Shown piece by piece: positions 26,949 to 35,362 of a stretch of 64,000 nt of DNA. Source of the stretch: Corynebacterium efficiens YS-314 (GTDB lineage Bacteria; Actinomycetota; Actinomycetes; Mycobacteriales; Mycobacteriaceae); the NCBI RefSeq assembly GCF_000011305.1, contig NC_004369.1, forward strand, positions 1,860,001 through 1,924,000. The letters are read 5' to 3'. The position numbers were made by a program, and so were the translations under genes. The notes below the pieces were generated by a model. The model searched no databases, had not been told where the DNA came from, and was given only the letters and a program-made list of their open reading frames with translations. Every line of letters starts with the position of its first letter. Within the stretch, counting starts at the first letter, position 1.

Positions 26949-27021
26949 AGCGGATGACGAGACTCGAACTCGCGACCCTCACCTTGGCAAGGTGATGCGC
27001 TACCAACTGCGCTACATCCGC
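26949..27021 (-). tRNA. tRNA-Gly(GCC), copy 3
   Basis: Same 73-nt sequence as the other two Gly copies. It is first in the minus-strand cluster, and its flanks differ from those of the duplicated block. Confidence 0.95.
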
Positions 27022-27376
27022 ATGCACTGCGCTGATCATGATTACGTTGTAACCCCTCGTTGCGGTGCGAGAACCAACTTTAGTCCGAACAGCGCGAACA
27101 ACACAAATCCGCAGCTCAACCCATGGTTCCCCCACCCCGTGCAGGGCAAAAGCAAACACCACATGAATTACACCGCCGTAGTTTCCCAGGGCACTGACAG
27201 AAACCGGGCCACGGACAGGGCCGTCGAGCACCCTTCCCCCTTCTTATAGATAGGTATCGGCCACGGCAGACAAAGAACACCGCAGCGTACCGGAAGAAAC
27301 TGGGGCCCGGATTAGGAATTTTCCGCACCATCGTGTTAACTTCGAATTGCACCGATGAGGTTTACCTCGGTCGCAC
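27022..27376. other. non-coding region between divergent tRNA units
   Basis: 355 bases between the minus-strand tRNA cluster and the plus-strand tRNA-Val(CAC). No supported gene. It should hold both promoters, but I find no unambiguous -35/-10 pair. This is the area where a prophage is inserted in C. glutamicum (from memory); no phage-like sequence is present. Confidence 0.5.
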
Positions 27377-27448
27377 GGTCCTATGGCTCAGTGGAAGAGC
27401 GTTCCGTTCACACCGGAAAGGTCGCTGGTTCGAACCCAGCTAGGACCA
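27377..27448 (+). tRNA. tRNA-Val(CAC)
   Basis: 72 nt, acceptor GGTCCTA/TAGGACC, anticodon loop TTCACAC reading CAC, T-loop GTTCGAACC. CCA is not encoded. Unlike the neighbouring tRNAs it is on the plus strand. Confidence 0.94.
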
Positions 27449-27453
27449 CAATC

Positions 27454-27486
27454 AAAGCCTGTTTCCCCCTGGGGAGACAGGCTTTT
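27454..27486 (+). terminator. terminator of tRNA-Val(CAC)
   Basis: AAAGCCTGTTTCCCC (27454-27468) pairs with GGGGAGACAGGCTTT (27471-27485), one G-T, followed by T. Confidence 0.8.
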
Positions 27487-27512
27487 CACGTTTTTCCAAG
27501 CCACCGCCGGAC

Positions 27513-27518
27513 TAGAAT
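27513..27518 (+). promoter_or_regulatory. -10 element of RibD-like gene (leaderless)
   Basis: TAGAAT fits TANANT and ends seven bases before the ATG at 27526; there is no Shine-Dalgarno sequence between them. Confidence 0.6.
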
Positions 27519-27525
27519 CAGCCAC

Positions 27526-28233
27526 ATGGTGGATATGAAGGGTCTCGTCACTGATCTCATCGGCCCGGTCCTGCCCGTGGGGCAACCGGAGTGTCGCGCA
27601 GTTCTGGTGACCACCCTGGCGGGTTCGACCTCTGCGGGGGGCACTTCAGGCCACCTGGGCAATGACACGGACACCGCTCTCCTGTTGGCCCTGCGCGCAT
27701 GGTCGGATGTGGTGTTGGTGGGAGCATCGACGGTCAGGGCGGAGGATTACGGCGGGGTGGTCATAGGTGAGGCTGGGAGGGAGGCCCGTCGGCGCCGTGG
27801 TCAGCAGCCGGTTCCCCCCATCGCGGTGATCTCCTCCTCCCTGGATCTCGATCCCGGTTCCAGGTTCTTCACCGAGGCCGCCGCCGCGCCGATCATCGTC
27901 ACCGACAACACCGACCCCTCCCGGCTCGCCGGACTGCAGGCGGCGGGTGCCCGCATCCTGCAGGTGGGGACGCTCGGGGTGGGGTTGGTCGTCGACAAGC
28001 TCAGGCAGGAGGGCTTTGCCCGGATCAGCTGCGAGGGTGGCGCATCGGTGTACGCGCAGATGATCGACGCCGGTGTCATCGACGTGTGGCACCACACCAT
28101 CGACCCCGCCCTGTCCGGCACGGTGGAGAAACCCGCCGTCCGCGGAGGCCGCAACCAGCCGGTCGCGCTCACCCTGGAACACATGCACGCCGACCCCGAC
28201 AGCACGCTGTTTCTCCGCTACCGGTTCGGCTAG
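27526..28233 (+). CDS. RibD C-terminal-domain reductase family protein
   Basis: 235 aa from ATG 27526. The domain resembles the reductase half of riboflavin enzyme RibD / dihydrofolate reductase fold: LRAWSDVVLVGASTVRAEDYG and the late CEGGASVYAQMIDAGVIDV. The deaminase half of RibD is missing, so it is a stand-alone NADPH-dependent reductase of unknown substrate, named pyrimidine reductase family in actinobacteria. The mRNA is predicted leaderless. The open frame upstream of 27526 runs through the tRNA and terminator and is not real coding sequence. Confidence 0.85.
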   Translation: MVDMKGLVTDLIGPVLPVGQPECRAVLVTTLAGSTSAGGTSGHLGNDTDTALLLALRAWSDVVLVGASTVRAEDYGGVVIGEAGREARRRRGQQPVPPIAVISSSLDLDPGSRFFTEAAAAPIIVTDNTDPSRLAGLQAAGARILQVGTLGVGLVVDKLRQEGFARISCEGGASVYAQMIDAGVIDVWHHTIDPALSGTVEKPAVRGGRNQPVALTLEHMHADPDSTLFLRYRFG

Positions 28234-28268
28234 GGGTGTTGGTCGACAACCGAATCCACCCCATTGGT

Positions 28269-28274
28269 TAGATT
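28269..28274 (+). promoter_or_regulatory. -10 element of aftC (leaderless)
   Basis: TAGATT (fits TANANT) ends six bases before the GTG at 28281, with no ribosome-binding sequence between. Confidence 0.5.
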
Positions 28275-28280
28275 GGAGCG

Positions 28281-29693
28281 GTGAGTTCCCCAGCCAACCT
28301 GTCCCCCGACGACACGAGCTTGTCGACGCCCACCCCCACCCTCCCGGACGTCCCCAGACCCCGGCCACGTCGCAGCGCGTGGGACCGGGTGGGTAACGCC
28401 GTCGGTTGGCCGCTGGCCATCCTGCTGATGGCCCACCGGTTCTTCATCCTGGCGGTCAACGGCTCCGTCACCGATGACTTCACCACCGTCTACAGTGCGC
28501 TGCGACGTTTCATCGAGGGCACCCCGGTCTACAACGAGATCTACCACTTCGTGGATCCGCACTACCTCTATAACCCGGGTGCCACCCTGTTGCTGGCACC
28601 CCTGGGCTACATCACGGATTTCACCCTGGCACGCCTGGCGTTCATCGCCATCAACCTCCTGGCGATCGTCCTCGCGCTCGGCCTGCTCACCCGGATGACC
28701 GGGTTCTCCCTGCGCAGTATGGTGTGGCCCCTGTCAATCGCTCTGGCAATGCTCACCGAAGCCGTCCGGAACACCCTGATCTTTTCCAACATCAACGGCA
28801 TTCTCCTGCTGATGATGGTGTTGTTCCTGTGGTGTGTGATCCACCGCCGGTCATGGGTGGGTGGGCTCATCATCGGCCTGGCGATCCTGGTCAAACCCAT
28901 GTTCCTGCCCCTGCTGTTCCTACCATTGGTGCAGAAGCAGTGGGGTGCGCTGGTCGGGGGCATCCTGGTCCCGGTCATCTTCAATGCGGTGGCGTGGCCC
29001 CTGGTCCCCGGTGCCTCCGACTACATCACCCGCACCGTTCCGTACCTGGGTGAGACCCGCGACTTCGCCAACAGCTCGCTGCCGGGAATCGCCATCTACT
29101 TCGGCATGCCCGGTTGGCTGGAGCTAACCGCGTTCCTCATCTTCGGCGCCATGGTCGGCATCGCGGTGCTGGCGCTGCTGCGCTTCCGCAACACCGAGCC
29201 GTTCTTCTGGGCGGCCACCACCTCCGGCATCCTGTTGACCGGTGTGTTCTTCCTGTCCTCCCTCGGGCAGATGTACTACTCCATGATGATCTTCCCAATG
29301 ATGTTCACCCTGCTGGGCACCCGATCCGTGTTCCACCACTGGATGGCATGGGTCGCGGCTTATCTCTTCCTCACCCCGGCGTCCTTCGCCTCACCCCACT
29401 GGCCCGACATCGCCCGCTGGATGGAATTTTTCCGTGCCACCGCCGGTTGGTCACTATTGATAGCGGTCACCTTTGTTTCAGCGGTGGTGTGGTTCATCAC
29501 CGACATCCGGAGCAGACGTGGCGGTGCGGCTATCGCCGGTGAATCCGCCGGAATCGGTGGGAATACCACTCCCCCGCCGAGCTCCGGGTTCTTCACCGGT
29601 GGAGGATCAACGGCATTGGGGACACCATCCCCGGTTGCCGCAGATACTCCGACCGATCCGCCCACCCAGGCCCCCGGGCGATCCCCGTTCTAG
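28281..29693 (+). CDS. aftC: alpha-(1->3)-arabinofuranosyltransferase AftC (GT87/DUF2029)
   Basis: 470 aa integral membrane protein. An N-terminal Pro/Ser/Thr-rich cytoplasmic tail is followed by about ten or eleven hydrophobic helices and a Gly/Thr/Pro-rich C-terminal tail of about 65 residues. The first loop carries the acidic GSVTDDFTTVYSA, matching the DD-type motif of GT-C enzymes, and HFVDPHYLYNPGATLLLAPL is characteristic of DUF2029. Gene order aftC-msrB matches mycobacterial Rv2673-Rv2674. AftC adds branching arabinose to cell wall arabinan from decaprenyl-phosphoryl-arabinose. Assignment rests on family and synteny. Confidence 0.85.
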   Translation: MSSPANLSPDDTSLSTPTPTLPDVPRPRPRRSAWDRVGNAVGWPLAILLMAHRFFILAVNGSVTDDFTTVYSALRRFIEGTPVYNEIYHFVDPHYLYNPGATLLLAPLGYITDFTLARLAFIAINLLAIVLALGLLTRMTGFSLRSMVWPLSIALAMLTEAVRNTLIFSNINGILLLMMVLFLWCVIHRRSWVGGLIIGLAILVKPMFLPLLFLPLVQKQWGALVGGILVPVIFNAVAWPLVPGASDYITRTVPYLGETRDFANSSLPGIAIYFGMPGWLELTAFLIFGAMVGIAVLALLRFRNTEPFFWAATTSGILLTGVFFLSSLGQMYYSMMIFPMMFTLLGTRSVFHHWMAWVAAYLFLTPASFASPHWPDIARWMEFFRATAGWSLLIAVTFVSAVVWFITDIRSRRGGAAIAGESAGIGGNTTPPPSSGFFTGGGSTALGTPSPVAADTPTDPPTQAPGRSPF

Positions 29694-29735
29694 CGGGTAT
29701 CCCAGGGGGATTATCCACAACCACGAGAGGACACC

Positions 29736-30149
29736 ATGACTGACTTCAAACTGATCACGGACGCAGAATGGCGCGAACGCCTCAACCCGGAGGAATACCG
29801 TGTGCTGCGTCAGGCCGGGACCGAGGCACCCCACGTCGGCGAGTACACCAATACCACCACCGAGGGTGTCTACAGCTGTCGCGCCTGCGGCGAGGAACTG
29901 TTCCGTTCCACCGAGAAGTTCGATGCCCACTGCGGCTGGCCGTCCTTCTTCTCCCCACTGGCCAAGGACAAGATCATCGAGAAGGAGGATCTGTCCCTGG
30001 GTATGCGCCGCATCGAGGTGCTCTGCGCCAACTGTGGTTCCCACATGGGCCACGTATTCGAGGGTGAGGGATTCAACACCCCCACCGACCTGCGCTACTG
30101 CATCAACTCGATCTCCCTGCGCCTGGAGGAAAAGCCCGTGTCCGAATAG
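29736..30149 (+). CDS. msrB: peptide methionine (R)-S-oxide reductase
   Basis: 137 aa, complete SelR domain. Structural zinc cysteines C48, C51, C97 and C100 (CRAC, CANC); catalytic Cys122 in RYCINSISL; another cysteine, C66, in HCGWPSFF. It reduces methionine-R-sulfoxide in oxidised proteins using thioredoxin or similar. AGAGGA precedes the ATG. It follows aftC after 42 bases, so probably cotranscribed, and ends at a strong terminator. Confidence 0.96.
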   Translation: MTDFKLITDAEWRERLNPEEYRVLRQAGTEAPHVGEYTNTTTEGVYSCRACGEELFRSTEKFDAHCGWPSFFSPLAKDKIIEKEDLSLGMRRIEVLCANCGSHMGHVFEGEGFNTPTDLRYCINSISLRLEEKPVSE

Positions 30150-30164
30150 GACCCGGACAGGTTA

Positions 30165-30212
30165 GACCAACACCCGGCCGGCACCATCTGTGGTGCCGGC
30201 CGGGTGTTGGTC
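30165..30212. terminator. bidirectional terminator msrB / hemQ
   Basis: A perfect 22-bp inverted repeat (30165-30186 with 30191-30212), loop TCTG, sits between the two convergent genes. Confidence 0.85.
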
Positions 30213-30251
30213 ATCATGTCGCCGTTCCCCCACCGGGGATACGGCTGAGTG

Positions 30252-30953
30252 TTAAGGGAGAACCTCAATCAGCTCGGCGATGTCCTCGACGCGGTAACCG
30301 GAGACGAAGGGCAGTTCCTCACGCACATGCATGCGGGCCTCGGTGTAGCGCATCTTGTGCATCAGGTCGACGATGCGGTGCATCTCATCAGCCTCGAAGG
30401 CGAGCATCCACTCATAGTCACCCAGCGAGAAGGCACTGACGGTGTTGGCGCGGACATCAGCGAAATCCACTGCCGCCTGACCGTGCTCCGCCAGGATGCG
30501 ACCACGCTTGGCCGGCTCCAGGATGTACCAGTCGTAGGAACGGACGAAGGGGTAGACCGTCATCCACTTCCTCGGCTCCTCGCCCATGATGAAGGCCGGG
30601 AGGTGCTGCTTGTTGAACTCGGAGGGGCGGTGGATGCCGTTGCCGATCCAGAACACCTCAGAGACCTGGCCCAGGATGGTGGTGCGACGGAAATCGGCGA
30701 ACGCCTTCTGGAGCTCGTCGAATTCCTCCGCGTGCCACCAGATCATGTAATCCGCCTCAGCACGCAGACCGGTGGCATTGTAGATACCCCGGATAACCAC
30801 CCTGCCCTCGTTGACCAGGTTGGTGAAGAATTCACGGGCCTGCTCGATCACCGCGGTGCGGTCATCATCCAGGGAACCGGGGATGGCACGAAACACCGCC
30901 CACTGGGTGTAGCGCTGCACATCATTGAGCTTGTCGTAGTCGAGCTCACTCAC
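30252..30953 (-). CDS. hemQ: coproheme decarboxylase HemQ (chlorite dismutase-like)
   Basis: 233 aa from GTG 30953, chosen for the GGAAG sequence eight bases before it and the family's normal length; longer frames reach 31031. The fold signature is seen in YMIWWHAEEFDELQKAF and in RKWMTVYPFVRSYDWYIL and GDYEWMLAFEADE. In Gram-positive bacteria the enzyme decarboxylates coproheme to haem b, the last step of the coproporphyrin pathway. No other haem genes adjoin. Confidence 0.92.
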   Translation of the reverse strand: MSELDYDKLNDVQRYTQWAVFRAIPGSLDDDRTAVIEQAREFFTNLVNEGRVVIRGIYNATGLRAEADYMIWWHAEEFDELQKAFADFRRTTILGQVSEVFWIGNGIHRPSEFNKQHLPAFIMGEEPRKWMTVYPFVRSYDWYILEPAKRGRILAEHGQAAVDFADVRANTVSAFSLGDYEWMLAFEADEMHRIVDLMHKMRYTEARMHVREELPFVSGYRVEDIAELIEVLP

Positions 30954-31385
30954 AGGTTGTCTTCCTTTCATGGATCTTGGTTGCGGACAACCGCGATCCG
31001 ATAGCGGATGAATCGTGGTGCTAACCGCCACGGTTCAGACAGTGGCCCCGTCTGTGTGTCCCTAGACATCAGGAACCCAGGAAGACCTCATAGAAGACAC
31101 TGCTGGTTGCGCCTTCGGCGGACGTTGACCGGGGTCCTTCCAGCGGCAACACCACTGGTTGAGACCCCATGAAAAACACGCACCAACACATCCATCATAA
31201 GTTTGATCGCCTTCTCATGTGGCATCACCCCCCGAATAGGGCACATTCGGCCGAGGAACCGGATTTCACAGGTATTTTCCCGATGGTTGTACGGATCTCT
31301 TCCGCTATCCCACATATTCTCGTGAAAAGCCGTTTAAACGGCGCGCCTCCCCCTACTGCACCTGTGTCCCAGTAAGTTTCAACCT
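30954..31385. other. non-coding region between hemQ and DUF3000 gene
   Basis: 432 bases between divergent genes. A perfect palindrome GCCGTTTAAACGGC is at 31329-31342, about 45 bases before the DUF3000 start, and may be a repressor site. Otherwise nothing supported; short open frames here lack start signals. Confidence 0.5.
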
Positions 31386-32003
31386 GTGATCGATTCCGAA
31401 GCGACCTCTCAGCACAAGACACCAGCCGGCCAGGCTGAGGGCACCCCCGCCGAGTTCTCCGAGGCGGTGGAGTCCATGCACCGAGCACGCCTGCGCCCCG
31501 AAATCACCCTGGGTACCATCAGACCGCCCCAGCGTCTGGCCCCGTTCTCACATGCCATCGGCCTTGAGGTCAACGTCGCCGACGATCAGGAGATCGTCGC
31601 TCAGGACAGCGACGGGGACTCCTTCGGCCGACTCATCCTCCTCCACGACCCCGGTGCAGAGGAAGCCTGGGAGGGCACCATGCGTCTGGTGGCCTACATC
31701 CAGGCCGACATGGACCATGCGGTGGCCTCCGACCCCCTCCTGCCGGAGGTGGCCTGGCAGTGGCTCACCGAGGGTCTTGCCCGCAGCGGTGCGGAGCACA
31801 CCAACCTTGGAGGCACGGTAACCTCCACCACGTCCGTCAGATTCGGTGAGATCGGTGGTCCACCGAGTGCCTACCAGTTGGAGATGCGCGCCTCCTGGAC
31901 GGCAACCGACAACGATCTCACGACCCATGTGGAGGCTTTCGCCACCGTGCTGGCATCCGTGGCGGGCCTCCCACCGGAGGGTGTGACCGAGCTCCACCGC
32001 TAG
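31386..32003 (+). CDS. DUF3000 family protein
   Basis: 205 aa from GTG 31386. The DUF3000 domain is conserved in actinobacteria next to the RNase D gene. Soluble and acidic, with no signal peptide or membrane segment; recognisable segments are EAVESMHRARLRPEITLGTIRPPQRLAPFSHAI and a central DSFGRLILLHDP. Function unknown. No Shine-Dalgarno sequence precedes the GTG, so the start could be leaderless. The next gene follows after 18 bases. Confidence 0.82.
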   Translation: MIDSEATSQHKTPAGQAEGTPAEFSEAVESMHRARLRPEITLGTIRPPQRLAPFSHAIGLEVNVADDQEIVAQDSDGDSFGRLILLHDPGAEEAWEGTMRLVAYIQADMDHAVASDPLLPEVAWQWLTEGLARSGAEHTNLGGTVTSTTSVRFGEIGGPPSAYQLEMRASWTATDNDLTTHVEAFATVLASVAGLPPEGVTELHR

Positions 32004-32021
32004 GTGGGTAAATTAGTAGGC

Positions 32022-33245
32022 ATGGCCTCCGACTTACTCCAACCCCGCGACGGCACCCCACCGCTGCTCACCACCCCCGCCCAGTTCGAGGCGGCGGCAG
32101 ATGTGCTGGCCGGTGGGTCAGGGCCCTTCGCAATCGACACAGAAAGAGCGTCCGGCTTCCGTTACGATGACCGGGCGTTTCTCATCCAGATCCGTCGCAG
32201 GGGTGCAGGAACCCTCCTTTTCGACCCGGAGTCCCACCGCCCGGAACTCTCCCGTTCCCTCGGCCCCGTGCTCAACGGGCAGGAGTGGATCATCCATGCC
32301 GCAGCCACCGACCTGCCGAGCCTGGCCTGGTTGGATCTACATCCCGGTACCCTCTTCGACACTGAACTGGCGGGCCGTCTCGCCGGTTTCGAACTGGTCA
32401 ACCTCGCAGCCATGGTGGAACAGATCTTCGATCTTCACCTGCTCAAGGGCCACGGCGCCGAGGACTGGTCGAAACGCCCCCTCCCGGAGGAGTGGCTGAA
32501 CTATGCCGCCCTGGATGTGGAGATGCTGCTCGAACTCGCTGATGTCATGGCCGAGATCCTGGATAACCAGGGCAAACTGGACTGGGCGGAACAGGAATTC
32601 GAACACATCCGCACCCAGTTCGCCGATGTCACCGAGGCACCCACCCTCAGCTGGACTGATATGAAGGGTGTGGGCACCCTGAAACGTCCGGAACAACTAG
32701 TCGTGGCCCGCGAGATGTGGATGGCCCGCGACAGCATCGCAGCCGCCCGTGATCTCGCAGCCGGAAAGGTGCTGTCCAACAAGGTCATCGTGGAAACCGC
32801 CCGCACACTGCCCAGAACATTCGGGGATCTGGCGCGGGTGAAGGGCTTCCCCGGTAGGAATACAGGGACGGTGAAGCGGTGGATGCGTGTGATCAACCGG
32901 GCGCTGGCCTCGCCGAGACACACCTGGCCACGACCGCAGCCCCGCCCCGATGGTGTCCCCGACCGCCGATACTGGAGCTCCTTCCATCCGGAGGAGTACG
33001 AGATCCTGCAGGGAATCCGCGCGGACATTGATGATCTCGGAGCTGAGCTGAACATCCCCGGTGAGAACATTCTCCAACCGGCTGCTCTGCGCGCGGTGGT
33101 GTGGATGTCCACCAACACCGGTGAGGTCCACGATCAGGACAGTCTCATGGGCGCACTCCGTGACTACGGGGTCCGCCCATGGCAGGTGGAGCAGGTGTCA
33201 CCGATACTCATCAATGCCCTGCTCCGGGGTGACAGGCGGGGTTAG
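32022..33245 (+). CDS. ribonuclease D-like 3'-5' exonuclease with HRDC domain
   Basis: 407 aa from ATG 32022 ([11 protein letters not shown]); a GTG at 32004 in the same frame is possible. DEDD exonuclease motifs: [11 protein letters not shown] (Exo I), [14 protein letters not shown] (Exo II), and [13 protein letters not shown] (Exo III, Y-x3-D). One or two HRDC domains follow. RNase D trims 3' ends of tRNA precursors and other RNAs. Its stop codon overlaps the dxs stop codon on the other strand (33242-33245). Confidence 0.9.
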
Positions 33246-35152
33246 TTCCCCCCGCCGAACAACCGGTCCATCCAACCCAGCGCGGTTTTCTCCACGCTGT
33301 CGATGTCCAGGTCGTGGTCCAGCAGGACCTGGCCACGACTGGCGTGGTCGAGGAATTTCTGGGGCACGGCCACCTGACGGCGTGGGGTGTCCACCTCCGC
33401 TGCATTGAGCGCATCGGAGAGTAGTGATCCGACGCCACCGTGGATGACACCATCCTCGATGGTGATCACCAGGTCATGATCAGCGGCGAGCGCGACCAGC
33501 GACTGCGGGATCGGGATGACCCACCGGGGATCCACAACGGTGACATTGGCGCCCGCGGCAACCAGTCGTTCACCCAGTTCCAGAGCGAGGGTCGCGCGCT
33601 CCCCGACCGCCACGATGAGAAGATCCGGGGCGTCCTCAGACGCCGGGGAAGCCTCCAGGTAGGCCAGGATGTCGACCCCGTCCTCCAGGGTCTCGATGGC
33701 CTCGATCGGTGCGGGCAGATCACCCTTGGGGAAACGGACGACACTGGGACCATCATTGATGTCCACGGCCTCACCGAGCAGTTCCCGGAGGGTGTCCTCA
33801 TCCCGTGGGGCCGCCACGCGGATACCGGGGACAATGGAGGTCAACGCCAGATCCCACACGCCGTTGTGGCTTGCTCCGTCACTGCCGGTGACACCGGAAC
33901 GGTCCAACACGACGGTGACCGGCAGGTTCAGCAGGGCCACATCCATGAGCAGCTGGTCAAAGGCGCGGTTGAGGAAGGTGGAGTAGATTGCCACCACCGG
34001 GTGTTTCCCGGCGAGTGCCAGACCCGCGGCTGAGGTGAGGGCGTGCTGTTCCGCAATACCCACATCATAGAAACGGCTGGGGAAATTCGCGGCGAATTTC
34101 GCCAGGCCGGTCGGACCAGCCATGGCGGCGGTGATGGCGACGATGTCCTCGCGCCGACCGCCGAGTTTGACCAGCTCCTCACTGAAGGCCGCGGTCCACC
34201 CCGGTTTCGAGGCCGCAACCGGGATGCCGGTGCGCGGGTCCATCACACCGGTGGCGTGCATGAGCTCATCAAGGTCACGCTCGGCGGGGGCGTATCCCCG
34301 ACCTTTCTCCGTGACCACGTGGACGATGATCGGGCCCTTGAAGTCACGGGCGTAGGCCAGGGCGTTGTCCACGGCCTTCTGGTCATGACCGTTGACGGGG
34401 CCGATGTATTTCATGCCCAGTTCCGGGAACATCTCGGTGGGGATGACGGTGCTCTTCACACCCTCCTTGAAGGCGTGGAGCGCCTCGAAGGTGCGTTCAC
34501 CGACCCACCCCATTGATTTCAGGGTGGACTTGCCCTGTTCCATGACGCGGTCATAGAACGGCTCCATGCGCAGCTGTGCGAGGTTCTCTGCGAAACCACC
34601 GATGGTCGGTGAATAGCTTCGACCGTTGTCGTTGACCACCACCACCACGTTGCGGTCCTTGCCCGCGGCGATGTTGTTCAGCGCCTCCCAGCACATGCCC
34701 CCGGTGAGGGCACCATCGCCGACCACCGCGACCACGTTCCGGTTGGTGTCACCGTCGAGCTGGAATGCCTTGGACATACCATCTGCATAGGACAGGGCGG
34801 CGGATGCGTGGGAGGACTCGGTCCAGTCGTGTTCGCTCTCCGCGCGGCTGGTGTAACCGGACAGACCACCCTTCTGGCGCAGCGTGTCAAAGGCATCCCC
34901 ACGTCCGGTGAGGATCTTGTGCACATATGACTGGTGTGAGGTGTCGAAGATGATCGGCTCACGGGGGGAATCGAAAACCCGGTGGAGACCGATGGTCAAT
35001 TCGACCACACCGAGGTTGGGGCCGAGATGACCACCGGTGGCTGCGACCTTGTCGACGAGAAAGCTGCGAATCTCCCCCGCCAGCACCTCCAGGTCCTCTT
35101 CTGCAAGGGCCTTCAGGTCCGCAGGTGTTGAAATACTGTTCAGAATTCCCAT
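33242..35152 (-). CDS. dxs: 1-deoxy-D-xylulose-5-phosphate synthase
   Basis: 636 aa, full length. Thiamine diphosphate motif [18 protein letters not shown] leading to [16 protein letters not shown], and the transketolase signature around [20 protein letters not shown]. It condenses pyruvate and glyceraldehyde 3-phosphate, the first committed step of the MEP isoprenoid pathway, which supplies decaprenyl phosphate for the arabinan and PIM genes in this window. No clear Shine-Dalgarno sequence precedes ATG 35152 (AAAGGTG is 15 bases up). A long hairpin lies upstream. Confidence 0.96.
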
Positions 35153-35234
35153 GGGCGTGAGTCAGACACCTTTGCTCTCGGAAGTGGACGTGTATTCATC
35201 TGGAGGTGCTGGATGCACCGTGTGAGTATGTGTG

Positions 35235-35287
35235 CAGGCGATCGTGTCACGGAACCCGCCGTACAGCGGGTTGGACATGATCGCCTG
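35235..35287 (-). promoter_or_regulatory. two-tier hairpin upstream of dxs
   Basis: Outer arms 35235-35248 and 35274-35287 (14 bp, one G-T) enclose an inner AACCCGC/GCGGGTT stem (35253-35259, 35266-35272). No T tract on either side, so it may be a dxs leader structure, or a weak end signal for the upstream methyltransferase transcript. Confidence 0.45.
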
Positions 35288-35362
35288 TGCTGTTGGAGCC
35301 ATCTTACTCTGTGGGGTGCCAAATCACTGTCATCGACCGGCTCCGGTGTCGGGACGCACGCG

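Noticed and set aside
25944..27376. Mobile element or prophage remnant around the tRNA cluster
   Set aside because: No integrase, transposase, terminal repeats or duplicated attachment sequence; the only duplication is the tRNA block itself.
27355..27525. N-terminal extension of the RibD-like protein
   Set aside because: The extension would translate the tRNA-Val gene and its terminator.
29559..29595. SigH-type promoter for msrB inside aftC
   Set aside because: GGGAATA and GGGTTC are present, but the gap between GGAA and GTT is about 24 bases, too long for the consensus.
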